Assembly: GCF_000023445.1 (NCBI RefSeq) | Contig: NC_012881.1 | Location: 501,501 to 565,500 of the forward strand | From: Maridesulfovibrio salexigens DSM 2638 | GTDB lineage: Bacteria; Desulfobacterota; Desulfovibrionia; Desulfovibrionales; Desulfovibrionaceae | Direction of reading: 5' to 3' | DNA: 64,000 bases | Shown here: positions 33,311 through 42,093 of the stretch, in pieces | How the letters are laid out: each line of letters begins with the position of its first letter | Position numbering within the stretch: position 1 is the stretch's first letter | Made by a program: the position numbers and the translations under genes | Notes under the pieces: model-generated | Seen by the model: the letters and a program-made list of their open reading frames with translations, nothing else | Database searches by the model: none | Told to the model about the DNA's origin: nothing

Positions 33311-34219
33311 GTGAGTAAGGTTGATGTTATTATAAGCGTTTGCGGCAAGCCCTTGCAGACTTGTCTTGCTCTGCTTTCCCTTGAGAGGGCAAGTGGTCAG
33401 CATATCGATAAGATTTACTTTATTGAGGAAAATACCAAGACCAAGGGCATTGATGCGGGCTGCCATCAGTATGTTCTGGATGCTCTATCCCATAAGATCG
33501 AATACTACATGCCCAAATACTGGAACTATTGCTTTCCTATTGAATGGGACCGCATAGATGACGAGGAGTATCGCCATTCCGTCCGTTACCAGTACGGCTG
33601 GGAAAAGAGTGATAAGGATTATGTGCTTATCATTCATAACGATGCCATCTTCAGAAAAGATATAATCGGGGCAATGGTTGAGGGGATCGGGGATCATGTC
33701 GCTGCCGGACACATCGGGCAATGCTGGTACTGTCCTGCTGCATTTTCCGGCAAATGTTCACCTGATACCTATATGGACTACCGCCCGGATTTTCGTGAAC
33801 TGGTCGACCTTTACCGCAGTGCCCAGCCGCCGGAAGGAAAACAGGTCCGCGCTTATCATCTGCCGCGAATGCACGATATCTTTTTTAAGCAACCTTGGCC
33901 TCTGCCGGAGTGCAGGGTCAATGAATGGTGTTGCCTCGTAAACATGAAGATCGCCCGCAAGATGACAATGCCCGTTGGCAAAGCGACTCCCTTTGGCGCT
34001 TTCATCAATGTCGGCAAGCAGATTCTGGATGTGGGGTGCCAGTGGTTTCGGGAAATGCACCTGCGCAACAAGACTTGTCTCAACTTCGACATCTATAAGT
34101 ATATGTACCATGATGTTCCGCCCACAGGACAGCCGACCCTTATCGATAAAGATAAGTACAAGACCAAGGAAGAAATCGCCCTTGATGTTCTCAGGGATGA
34201 ATTTGATTATCCGGGATAA
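33311..34219 (+). CDS. Glycosyltransferase-like (GT-A/family 2 type) protein
   Basis: A 302-residue cytoplasmic protein starting at GTG 33311 behind GGAG. The N-terminus (VDVIISVCGKPLQTCLALLS) and the LIIHNDAIFRKDIIG block resemble the nucleotide-sugar fold and the acidic metal motif of family 2 glycosyltransferases, with HND in place of the more common DDD/DxD. The rest is rich in Trp, Tyr and Cys and I do not recognise it. No sugar genes adjoin it, so acceptor and donor are unknown. Confidence 0.55.
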   Translation: MSKVDVIISVCGKPLQTCLALLSLERASGQHIDKIYFIEENTKTKGIDAGCHQYVLDALSHKIEYYMPKYWNYCFPIEWDRIDDEEYRHSVRYQYGWEKSDKDYVLIIHNDAIFRKDIIGAMVEGIGDHVAAGHIGQCWYCPAAFSGKCSPDTYMDYRPDFRELVDLYRSAQPPEGKQVRAYHLPRMHDIFFKQPWPLPECRVNEWCCLVNMKIARKMTMPVGKATPFGAFINVGKQILDVGCQWFREMHLRNKTCLNFDIYKYMYHDVPPTGQPTLIDKDKYKTKEEIALDVLRDEFDYPG

Positions 34220-34241
34220 CCCCGGCTTTTTTAAAAAGTAG

Positions 34242-34279
34242 AATCCCCGCAATGCTCAAGAGCGTTGCGGGGATTTTTC
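34242..34279. terminator. Bidirectional intrinsic terminator
   Basis: AATCCCCGCAA and TTGCGGGGATT form the stem, followed by TTTTT. It lies between the convergent glycosyltransferase-like and acyltransferase genes and can serve both. Confidence 0.88.
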
Positions 34280-34318
34280 ATGCGGAAGCTAAGTGCAGCC
34301 TTAATTCGAATAGCTCCA

Positions 34319-34963
34319 CTAGGTTGCTTTTTTCAATTGTTCCATATCAGAGCCGATAATGGCAGGCAGATTTCGGGTCACCTTTTCAGGTTCCCATTCC
34401 CACCATTGTGCATCCAGCAATGCTGCAATTGTATTTTCATCAAATCTCATTCTAACTACTCTTGCCGGATTTCCGGCAACAATGCTGTATGGAGGAACGT
34501 CTTTTGTGACTACTGATTTTGCTCCGATGATGCTGCCGTGTCCGATGTTAACTCCCGGCATGATCGTGGCGTCATATCCGATCCAGACATCACTGCCGAT
34601 TACAGTATCGCCTTTGTATGAAGTATTCTCTGCCGGAGGGGTGGCATCCTTCCATCCCGATCCGAAAATGAAAAATGGGTAGGTGGAGAAACCACCCGTG
34701 GCATGGTTTGCCCCGTTCATTATGAAAGAAACATTTCTGGCAATGGCGCAATAACGGCCAATGATCAGTTTGTCGCCTATAAAATCAAAATGATATAGGA
34801 TGTTTTCAAAGAAATTATCCGGTCCCGATGGATCATCATAATATGTGTGGTCACCGATTATTACATTGTGATTCTCATTGAAGTTTTTGATGAACGTTAC
34901 TTGCGGAAAACCTGCTACCGGATGTTTGGTGCCGGGATCAGGATATTTCATGCTTGAGGACAT
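34319..34963 (-). CDS. Hexapeptide-repeat acyltransferase, CatB/Vat (XAT) type
   Basis: A 214-residue left-handed beta-helix acetyltransferase. The catalytic His lies in FIMNGANHATGGFSTYPF, and hexapeptide repeats follow (VIGSDVWIGYDATIMPGVNI, GHGSIIGAKSVVTKDVPPYS, IVAGNPARVV). Relatives include chloramphenicol and streptogramin acetyltransferases, but many housekeeping homologues act on sugars or other metabolites, so a resistance role should not be assumed. GAGG precedes ATG 34963. Confidence 0.85.
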   Translation of the reverse strand: MSSSMKYPDPGTKHPVAGFPQVTFIKNFNENHNVIIGDHTYYDDPSGPDNFFENILYHFDFIGDKLIIGRYCAIARNVSFIMNGANHATGGFSTYPFFIFGSGWKDATPPAENTSYKGDTVIGSDVWIGYDATIMPGVNIGHGSIIGAKSVVTKDVPPYSIVAGNPARVVRMRFDENTIAALLDAQWWEWEPEKVTRNLPAIIGSDMEQLKKAT

Positions 34964-34993
34964 AAGGTTACCTCGTTGTAGTCGTGAAAATTC

Positions 34994-35707
34994 TTATCCA
35001 AGATATGTTGCCCATAAATATGAAAGGGGCATGACCAGAATAAGTGCCGGAATCATATTCGCTACTGGAAATTGTTTGATCCCGCAGATGCGGAAACCAG
35101 TAGCGAGCATGATTAGTCCACCACAGGATGAGAAATCTGCCAGCATGTCCGGGGTGGTCAGGGGCAGAATCAGGGAAGCTCCTAGAAATAGCAAGCTTTG
35201 AACGAGAAATTGTGGAAAGACCAAAATACCTACGGTAAAGCCCATTGTGGAGGCGAAGATGGGAGCGGTGAAAAAGTCGAGGATGGATTTAACTATCAGC
35301 AGGGTGGCATCTCCGGTCATGCCTTCGGTCATGGAACCGTAAATCCCGGTTCCACTCATACAAAAGAGAACCAGCAGAGCTACAAATTTATCCAGAAATT
35401 CTTCCTGATCCATATCTCCGCTGGGGCGGGTCAATTTTTCGATTACAATACGGGCTTTTGCTGCGCAGTTCTGGATAATATTATCCAGCTTTATAATTTC
35501 ACCAAGCAATGATCCAACTACCAGAGCCAGCATAACCGGAGCTAAAAGTTTAACTTTTACTATCATGGCTACGCCGAGGCCCATAGATGCACAGCCGAAG
35601 ACCATGGGCATTCGGGTACGGATATTGGCATTAAGCTTCGGGCCGATCATGGCACCGGCAACACTGCCCGCAAGCAGTGCGGCCCCGTTGATAAATGGTC
35701 CTATCAT
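34994..35707 (-). CDS. DUF554 family membrane protein
   Basis: A 237-residue protein with six or seven hydrophobic helices, beginning MIGPFINGAALLAGSVAGAM, the typical start of DUF554/YdfK proteins. Function in the family is unknown; some members appear to be transporters. AAGGA precedes ATG 35707. It stands alone between the acyltransferase and the DUF190 gene. Confidence 0.85.
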   Translation of the reverse strand: MIGPFINGAALLAGSVAGAMIGPKLNANIRTRMPMVFGCASMGLGVAMIVKVKLLAPVMLALVVGSLLGEIIKLDNIIQNCAAKARIVIEKLTRPSGDMDQEEFLDKFVALLVLFCMSGTGIYGSMTEGMTGDATLLIVKSILDFFTAPIFASTMGFTVGILVFPQFLVQSLLFLGASLILPLTTPDMLADFSSCGGLIMLATGFRICGIKQFPVANMIPALILVMPLSYLWATYLG

Positions 35708-35801
35708 GTGAGATTCCTTTGAAGATCAGCGACAGTCCGCTGAAGAAGCGGATATAGCTGTCAGGGTAGGTGAATTGTTGGGGAGGTGAAGAATTCGGGA
35801 C

Positions 35802-36113
35802 TTAAGAGGTAAATCCGAATTCAACTCTTGATTTGGTGTAAAAGATGCGAAGCTGTTTGGCTTGCAGGCGGGAAAGCAGGCAGTCGCATTCGTCATGAGT
35901 CAGGGCCATGGTTACGAGTTGCGGTTTGTCCTCAAAATCAAAATAGTTGTCTGAATGAAAACGTCCGTCATGACCGAAGCCCTCTTGTCCGCTGAATAGC
36001 GTTGCACCGCGTACTCCGATTTTTCGGGCTTCTTCAATAATCCAGTCTGCCAGTGGCATACCGTCCTGTTCGCGGTTTTTCTGGGTAAAGAAAGTGATTA
36101 AATAACCGTGCAT
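35802..36113 (-). CDS. DUF190 PII-like protein
   Basis: A 103-residue protein of the DUF190 family, which adopts a PII-like ferredoxin fold. Visible marks are the start GYLITFFTQKNREQDG, the central IGVRGATLFSGQEGFGHDG and the C-terminal hydrophobic strand. Members often accompany CrcB fluoride channels; no crcB is seen here. AGGAAAA precedes the ATG at 36113. Confidence 0.85.
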   Translation of the reverse strand: MHGYLITFFTQKNREQDGMPLADWIIEEARKIGVRGATLFSGQEGFGHDGRFHSDNYFDFEDKPQLVTMALTHDECDCLLSRLQAKQLRIFYTKSRVEFGFTS

Positions 36114-36206
36114 TATGTTTTCCTGTTTTCAAGTTATTTTGTTTGAGCAGGAAATATTACGGAAGTACATTGCGAACAATGACGCAGGTCACTGAGGAAG
36201 GTGTTT

Positions 36207-36905
36207 TTAAATAATGAAAAACGGGCTGGAAACTGTTTCGTCCAGTTGTTCTTTGTCCAGAACTGTGATGCTGCCGCGTCCTTTGGAAACAATTCCGTTA
36301 TCTTGAAGTCTGGATATGACCCGGGCGGCGCTTTCACGTGAAGTACCAACCATGCCTGCAAGATCTTCGTTGGTAAGGGGGAGTTCCGAACCTATGCGGG
36401 TGGAGAGCATGCTGAGTACGTTTAGAATGCGTGTCTCAACGCTTTCGTCAATCAGATCAATGATGCGGGTGTATGCTCCGTCCAGCAGTTCGCCCATAGT
36501 GCCCAATATACCCATGGCAACGGGGGGATTGTTTTCAACCCAATATCTGAATTCATGGCATGGTATCGTGATGATGGATGAATCTTCCACAACGCGGGCG
36601 CTGAAAATCCTTGGTCCGGATTTGAAACAGGTGATTCCGTTCAGGGTCATTCCGCGTGTGGCAACAAGATAGGTGAAAGATTTCCCGGATGGCGATTCCT
36701 TGGAAAGGATTACCTTGCCGCTTTCCACCAGACAAAAGGTGTGTGATTCATCTCCTGCTTTGAAGATGAATTCTCCTTTTTTGAATTTCCGCTGGCTGGC
36801 TTTGCTGGACAATTCTTTCAAAGCAGCTGGTTCCGCTTTGATCAGGTTTGGGTCAGCTTGCAGGGCATCAATTATTTGCTCTGAGTTGTATTCGGTTGCG
36901 GGCAT
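36207..36905 (-). CDS. Crp/Fnr-family transcriptional regulator
   Basis: A 232-residue regulator: cyclic-nucleotide-binding fold at residues about 30-150 (FKKGEFIFKAGDESHTFCLV) and a Crp-type helix-turn-helix at 175-225 (LTNEDLAGMVGTSRESAARV then SRLQDNGIVSKGRG). There is no N-terminal cysteine cluster like that of Fnr, so it is not an oxygen-sensing Fnr; many such regulators in sulfate reducers have unknown signals. Only a weak ribosome binding site precedes ATG 36905. The 244 bases up to the next gene hold the divergent promoters but no clear dyad. Confidence 0.88.
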   Translation of the reverse strand: MPATEYNSEQIIDALQADPNLIKAEPAALKELSSKASQRKFKKGEFIFKAGDESHTFCLVESGKVILSKESPSGKSFTYLVATRGMTLNGITCFKSGPRIFSARVVEDSSIITIPCHEFRYWVENNPPVAMGILGTMGELLDGAYTRIIDLIDESVETRILNVLSMLSTRIGSELPLTNEDLAGMVGTSRESAARVISRLQDNGIVSKGRGSITVLDKEQLDETVSSPFFII

Positions 36906-37149
36906 AGTTATGGTAATTAATTGGTTCGCTGCTTGGGTTTAATTGTTACATGAATCAACTTCAAACGGTCATAAACGTCAATCTATTTCGTGCGGATTTC
37001 ATTCATGGAAAATGTTGACTGCGAGCTTGCAGTGGCGTTAGTCCTTGCCCGTTAAGTTTTCTTTGATTATGTGGCATGTTTTTCATGCTTAAGAGCAATG
37101 TATTGCCGGAAATATGTCTTAAACCTTTAATTATTATTGAGTTGTAAAG

Positions 37150-37812
37150 ATGGAAAGTTCACTTGATTTTTCAGCTGTGATTTTTGATTTGGATGGAACC
37201 CTGCTTGATACATTAAGCGATATTGCTGCAGCTGGGAACTCCGCTTTGGAGTCTGCGGGTCTCCCGACACATCCGGTAGATGCATATCGCAAGTTCGTTG
37301 GTGACGGTGCAAAGAAACTGGCATGGCGGGTACTTCCTGAAGATAAGCAGAATCAGGAAGATTATGATCAGTTTGTGCCGGTCCTGCTTAAGAAATTTGA
37401 AGAGGAGTTGAATAAGCACGTCCGTCCTTATGCCGGAATTCCTGAAGTCCTTGCTGATTTTATTGCCGCTGGTAAAAAAATTGCGATCCTTTCCAACAAG
37501 CCCCATGAACACGCTATTGAATCTGTCGCTAAGTTCCTGCCGGGAATAGACTTTTTTGCTGTTTACGGCGGACGCAAGGATGTCCCCCTCAAGCCCGAAC
37601 CTGATGCAGCTCTTGAGCTTGCGGAAAAAATGGGTGTTTCTCCGCAACAGACCTTATTCATCGGTGATACTGATGTTGATGTCAAAACCGGTGTTAATGC
37701 AGGCATGATTGCCATCGGAGCCGGATGGGGTTTTCGTGGTGAAAATGAGCTTGTAAAAGCCGGGGCGAATATTGTGTTGGATACTCCTGCCGACTTGGTT
37801 TCCCTGCTTTAA
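37150..37812 (+). CDS. gph: HAD phosphatase, phosphoglycolate phosphatase type
   Basis: A 220-residue haloacid dehalogenase-like phosphatase. Motif I is FDLDGTLLDT (residues about 15-24) with the nucleophilic Asp, motif II ILSNKP, motif III Lys in PLKPEP and motif IV GDTDVDVKTG. The cap region and overall pattern match Gph, which removes 2-phosphoglycolate; other sugar phosphates are possible. A strong terminator follows 23 bases later. Confidence 0.88.
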   Translation: MESSLDFSAVIFDLDGTLLDTLSDIAAAGNSALESAGLPTHPVDAYRKFVGDGAKKLAWRVLPEDKQNQEDYDQFVPVLLKKFEEELNKHVRPYAGIPEVLADFIAAGKKIAILSNKPHEHAIESVAKFLPGIDFFAVYGGRKDVPLKPEPDAALELAEKMGVSPQQTLFIGDTDVDVKTGVNAGMIAIGAGWGFRGENELVKAGANIVLDTPADLVSLL

Positions 37813-37834
37813 ATTTATTAATATATTGTTCTCA

Positions 37835-37868
37835 AAGGAGGCGCGGCTTATGCTGCGCCTCCTTTTTT
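37835..37868 (+). terminator. Intrinsic terminator after gph
   Basis: AAGGAGGCGCGGC-TTAT-GCTGCGCCTCCTT followed by TTTTT forms a strong GC stem with a T tail. Confidence 0.93.
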
Positions 37869-37973
37869 TGTTTCTATGCAGAGTAAAATTGTATTTTAAT
37901 TGCCCGCCATCTGTTATTCTTCAATCAAAACCAGAATGTTTTTCAGGAATTTTGCAATCACGAAGGGTAGGCT

Positions 37974-39200
37974 ATGAAAGTTTTTGTAGGTGATTTGAAA
38001 GTCGGGATGCGTCTGCTGGAGGACGTTAACGGAGCTAATGGCCGTTTCCTGCTGGCCGCTGATACTGTGCTTGAAGAGAAGCATCTGCGAATTTTCAATA
38101 TCTGGGGTGTTAGCGAAGTTGAGGTTCTTAGTGGAAGCAAAACGGGAGAAGATAATGACGAACCTGATCCCCGCCTACTGGCTATTGCAGATGAATATGT
38201 AGAGGGAGTGTTCGCATATGCGAATATGTCTGTGGCTCCCATGAAGGTTTTGAAAGAAGCCTGTATCAAGCACTTTGTTGGAGAGCTGGAAAAGGATAAA
38301 GCCCTGCCTGAGGTTTTGATGCCCATCGGCGGCGATCTTGATATCCTTGATGCTCCTCTTTTCGAAAGTGCCGGTGTATTTTTAAATAGCGGCATCCGTT
38401 TGGCGGCCTTTCCGGACATTTACTACAAGATTATGGAAACCCTTAACGACCCCGGAGCCGGATCGGAAAACCTTGCGGATATTATCTCCAAGGATTCAGG
38501 GCTGAGTGCAAAATTAATAAGTCTGGTCAACAGTCCGTTGTATGGTTTCGATCTTCCGGTTGAATCATTGAGCAGGGCTGTTTCGTTGGTGGGAACAGAT
38601 GGTGTCTGCCAGCTTGCTCTAAGTGTTTCGGTTATGGAAGCTTTTAAGGGAGAGCATAATGTAGGTTTTTCCATGGCCGATTTTTGGAAACATTCATTAG
38701 CATGTGCTGTTTTTTGCCGCATTTTAGCTCAGCAGGTTCCCGGAATTTCACAAGATAAATGTTTTGTCGTTGGAATGCTCCACGATATCGGGCAGCTGAT
38801 TATGTTGCAGCAGTATTCGGAAAAGATAGATCTGGCTTTTCAGCTGCGTATGTCCCGCAGCATCAGCTATTGCAAAGCAGAGTCCATGATCTTCGGTTTT
38901 GACCATTGTGAACTTGCCGGGAAGCTCTTTGAACTCTGGAATATTCCGCCGTCCATTACTGCCGGAGTGGTCGGTCATCACGGAGTCCGGTCCGGTGAGC
39001 TTTGTATTGAGTCTGCAATTTGTTCTGTCGCGGATGCTATGGCTGTTGCTCTTCAATACGGAACAGACAGTTTTGGACTGATAAACACCCCATACACAGG
39101 GGCGTGGGATACTCTGGGACTTCCTGACGGTGCAGTTGTGACGACCATATCGAAGGCCAAGCGTCAGATCGCGGACATTCTTGCCATATTCGGAGGTTAG
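37974..39200 (+). CDS. HDOD-domain signalling protein
   Basis: A 408-residue protein. The N-terminal 60 residues (VFVGDLKVGMRLLEDVNGAN) resemble a small beta-rich module often seen before HD-type domains; the HDOD domain covers about residues 145-345 (DPGAGSENLADIISKDSGLS, MLHDIGQLIM, FGFDHCELAGKLFELW). HDOD proteins are usually non-enzymatic relatives of HD-GYP hydrolases. Its stop is two bases before the histidine kinase gene, so the two are coupled and likely act in one pathway. Confidence 0.88.
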   Translation: MKVFVGDLKVGMRLLEDVNGANGRFLLAADTVLEEKHLRIFNIWGVSEVEVLSGSKTGEDNDEPDPRLLAIADEYVEGVFAYANMSVAPMKVLKEACIKHFVGELEKDKALPEVLMPIGGDLDILDAPLFESAGVFLNSGIRLAAFPDIYYKIMETLNDPGAGSENLADIISKDSGLSAKLISLVNSPLYGFDLPVESLSRAVSLVGTDGVCQLALSVSVMEAFKGEHNVGFSMADFWKHSLACAVFCRILAQQVPGISQDKCFVVGMLHDIGQLIMLQQYSEKIDLAFQLRMSRSISYCKAESMIFGFDHCELAGKLFELWNIPPSITAGVVGHHGVRSGELCIESAICSVADAMAVALQYGTDSFGLINTPYTGAWDTLGLPDGAVVTTISKAKRQIADILAIFGG

Positions 39201-39201
39201 G

Positions 39202-40842
39202 ATGGACGAAAAGAAGTTGATAAGATTTCAACAGCAGCAGATTAAAGCCCTTCAGTATGAAAAGGCAGCAGCTATGGATGCCTTGGATCTGGCTCGGGAA
39301 CTGGGGACTATCTCCGCTCTTTCACCCCAACAGTCTTCGCTGGAAAAATTGTTGCAGGATATTTGTGACCGCGCTCAGAGGATGATTCCATTCCAGTCTT
39401 GTGCTGTTTATCTTGTAGATAATGATACGCAGGATTTTGTGCGCGCCAGTTCCTGCCCGGAAACTGCTTCAGCAAAGCTGGAAGAGGAAATAGATTTACT
39501 TATTGCGGACCAGTCCTTTGCTTATGCATTGCAGTCTGACGGTCCCGTGTTTTTTCTTGGTTCCGCCGGAGATAGCCACATTCTGCTGCATGCTCTTCTT
39601 ACTCCGTTCAGGGTGCGGGGAATGTTTGCAGGGATAATGCAGCAGAGCAAGGAAGAGATTTTAGATACAACTTTGAAACTTTTTTCAGTGTTTATGCTTG
39701 CCGCGGTCAATGCTCTTGAGAATTACGAAAACCATGAGATTATGCGTAATCATAGTTTGGAGCTTAAGCGCATGGTCCAGCAGCGTACTCAGGATCTAGT
39801 CGATGCCTATGATCGGTTAGATATTACATTGAATGCAATGCAGGCCGGGGTAATGGTGGTTGAAGCGGAAAATTACAGGATTGTTGATGTTAACCCTAAG
39901 GCACTCGAGATGATGGGCAGGGAGTGGGAAGAGGTTATCGGGACAGAATGTTTTGATGTCATCTGTACTGCATGTAAAGGGAGTTGTCCCATTGTTGATA
40001 ACGGTCTGCAAGAAAGCAACGAAGAACATGTTATTGAAAGAAAGGACGGTACCCATATTCCCATCCAGAAAACCGTAAGCAGGGTCATGATTGATGGCAA
40101 GCTGCATATGGTTGAAAATTTTATTGATATTCGTGAACAGAAAAAACTTGCCGATTTGAAGGAGCATGTTGATCGTATTATGCGCCATGACCTTAAAGTT
40201 CCTTTGAACGGGATTATCGGGCTTCCTGATTTGTTGCTGAATGATGATGAGGTCAACCTTACTGAAAGTCAGCGGGAAGTGTTGGAGTACATAAAGATCT
40301 CCGGTTATAAGCTTTTGAATATGATCAATCTTTCCCTTGATCTCTACAAGATGGAGACCGGCTCATATGAGTATAATCCTGCTGTAGCAGATGTATATTC
40401 GATTGTACGATCGGTGGTTAAGGATTTATCTGAGCTGGTCAGGTATAAAAAGCTGGTTATAAGGGAACAGTTCGAAGGTAAGGATGTTGGCGGTGATTTC
40501 TCTTTTGATATTCGCTGTGATGAATTTCTGACCTATTCGCTTTTATCCAATATAATGAAAAATGCAGTGGAAGCTTCCCCTGAAGATGAGGATATAATTT
40601 TTGATGTCCGGGTTATTGATGGAAATGTTGCCATACAGATTCATAATAAAGGCGCGATTCCTGAAAGCATCCGGGACACTTTCTTTGAAAAATACGTTAC
40701 TGCCGAAAAGTCCGACGGAACAGGGCTGGGAACATATTCTGCAAAGCTGATTGCAGAAACTATGGGCGGAAATATCTCCTTTGAAAGTTCAAGTGAGAAA
40801 GGGACTTCAATTATGATCAATCTTCCGGGGATGGATGATTGA
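39202..40842 (+). CDS. Soluble GAF-PAS hybrid sensor histidine kinase
   Basis: A 546-residue kinase starting at ATG 39202, with GGAGG just before it inside the upstream gene. Domains in order: a GAF-like region at about 25-185, a helix, a PAS domain at about 205-320 (NAMQAGVMVVEAENYRIVDV, with CTACKGSC cysteines), the HisKA helix with phospho-acceptor His in RIMRHDLKVPLNGIIG, and the ATPase with LLSNIMKNAVEAS (N box) and GTGLGTYSAKL (G box). There is no membrane segment, so it senses a cytoplasmic signal. The likely partner is the receiver protein 91 bases downstream. Confidence 0.92.
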   Translation: MDEKKLIRFQQQQIKALQYEKAAAMDALDLARELGTISALSPQQSSLEKLLQDICDRAQRMIPFQSCAVYLVDNDTQDFVRASSCPETASAKLEEEIDLLIADQSFAYALQSDGPVFFLGSAGDSHILLHALLTPFRVRGMFAGIMQQSKEEILDTTLKLFSVFMLAAVNALENYENHEIMRNHSLELKRMVQQRTQDLVDAYDRLDITLNAMQAGVMVVEAENYRIVDVNPKALEMMGREWEEVIGTECFDVICTACKGSCPIVDNGLQESNEEHVIERKDGTHIPIQKTVSRVMIDGKLHMVENFIDIREQKKLADLKEHVDRIMRHDLKVPLNGIIGLPDLLLNDDEVNLTESQREVLEYIKISGYKLLNMINLSLDLYKMETGSYEYNPAVADVYSIVRSVVKDLSELVRYKKLVIREQFEGKDVGGDFSFDIRCDEFLTYSLLSNIMKNAVEASPEDEDIIFDVRVIDGNVAIQIHNKGAIPESIRDTFFEKYVTAEKSDGTGLGTYSAKLIAETMGGNISFESSSEKGTSIMINLPGMDD

Positions 40843-40933
40843 TACATATTAATTTCAGCATTTTGAAAAAGACACATTGCTATGCTATTTATATTGGCGT
40901 GTTCCTCTTAATCCAAGTTCGTGAGGTGGTGTG

Positions 40934-41332
40934 ATGAAGTTTTTGGTTGTTGAAGATGACTTTGTATCACGGAGTTTTTTACAGCTTTTTCTTGAGAAGA
41001 TCGGTGAAGTTGATGTTGCTGTGAACGGTGCTGAGGCTTTGGATGTCTTTAAGAGCGCTCTCGAGAAGAATGAACCTTATCAGTATGTTTTCATGGATAT
41101 CATGATGCCGGAAAAAAACGGTCTGGATGCAGCGCGGGAGATAAGGGAAATAGAACGTGAGTCCGAGGTTGTACCGGCTAAAGAGTCCGTAATAATTATG
41201 GTGACCGCTCTTTCGGACGTAAAAACTGTTTTCGAAGCTTTCAGCAAGAGTGAAGCCACGGATTATATTGTTAAGCCTCTGACAGCTGAAGCTCTGACAG
41301 CTAAGCTGAAAGAATTGGGTATTCTAGAGTAA
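40934..41332 (+). CDS. Single-domain response regulator
   Basis: A 132-residue CheY-like receiver without output domain. The acidic pair is in VVEDDF, the phosphorylated Asp in FMDIMMPEKNG, the conserved Thr in MVTALSD and the Lys in VKPLTAEAL. ATG 40934 follows GAGGTGG; the GTG three bases earlier is also possible. It probably receives phosphate from the upstream kinase. A strong terminator follows. Confidence 0.92.
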   Translation: MKFLVVEDDFVSRSFLQLFLEKIGEVDVAVNGAEALDVFKSALEKNEPYQYVFMDIMMPEKNGLDAAREIREIERESEVVPAKESVIIMVTALSDVKTVFEAFSKSEATDYIVKPLTAEALTAKLKELGILE

Positions 41333-41350
41333 TTTTTAAAAGTGCATAAA

Positions 41351-41387
41351 AAATCCCGGTTTGGAGTTCTCCAAACCGGGATTTTTT
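41351..41387. terminator. Bidirectional intrinsic terminator
   Basis: AAATCCCGGTTTGGAG-TT-CTCCAAACCGGGATTT followed by TTT, between the receiver gene and the convergent galactose operon; it serves both. Confidence 0.95.
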
Positions 41388-41399
41388 GGTTTTTAATTC

Positions 41400-42071
41400 T
41401 TAGACATACTTTGCATAGTCAGTGACCAGCAGGTGAAGCGGTTCCTCATCCTCTTCCACTTCGGGAAAACGGGGCAGGGGCTCGTGGAATCGGTTGTCGA
41501 TGTTGTCGTCATTAACCGCACTGACTTCGCCTACCATGACATCCCCGGTTCCTTCTTCGCAGTAAAAGCAATGATACATGCCCGGTTCAAGGCAGATGGA
41601 TTCACCCGGCTCAAGTACTATTTCACCACCCGGTTCTACAGTGCGTACAAAACCGTCCACACTCACTTCCAGAGGCTGGTCGGACATGGATTCATCTTCA
41701 TTGGAGCCGTAAAGCTTGATTACCAGATTGCCGCCCGCACGGTTGATGATGTCTTCCCGCTTTGACCAGTGGAAATGCATGGGACAGAGCTGTCCTTCGC
41801 GCAGGATCATGATCTTTTCCGCATAGGGCTTGGGGTCTTCGGTCTGGAGATTGCCGTTACGGATGGTGAACAGGATCAGTCCCAGTTTATCGAAGTCGCC
41901 TTTGCCGTAATCGGTCAGGTCCCAGCCGAGCATATTGCTCACAACTTCGCTGTCGCCTTTACCTTTCCAGTCTTCCGGGCCCCAGAATGCCCACTTCGGC
42001 AGGTTGAAGCGGTGTCCGGCATAAAAATCTTTGGCCTTGGTGATCAATGCGTTGATTTCACTTCTTTTCAT
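41400..42071 (-). CDS. D-lyxose ketol-isomerase-like cupin protein
   Basis: A 223-residue cupin of the D-lyxose isomerase (YdaE/DUF1498) family. The metal-binding block CPMHFHWSKREDIINRAGG and the later YHCFYCEEGTGD give the His and Glu ligands. Such enzymes interconvert D-lyxose and D-xylulose, or D-mannose and D-fructose. It is the last gene of the galactose operon, 22 bases after the sugar kinase, so an aldose with the same uptake system may be its substrate. Confidence 0.82.
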   Translation of the reverse strand: MKRSEINALITKAKDFYAGHRFNLPKWAFWGPEDWKGKGDSEVVSNMLGWDLTDYGKGDFDKLGLILFTIRNGNLQTEDPKPYAEKIMILREGQLCPMHFHWSKREDIINRAGGNLVIKLYGSNEDESMSDQPLEVSVDGFVRTVEPGGEIVLEPGESICLEPGMYHCFYCEEGTGDVMVGEVSAVNDDNIDNRFHEPLPRFPEVEEDEEPLHLLVTDYAKYV

Positions 42072-42093
42072 GATCTTATCCTGTATTAAAATA

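Noticed and set aside
34319-34963. Antibiotic resistance gene (chloramphenicol or streptogramin acetyltransferase)
   Set aside because: Fold and catalytic His agree with the XAT class, but most chromosomal members have other or unknown substrates and there is no mobile context.
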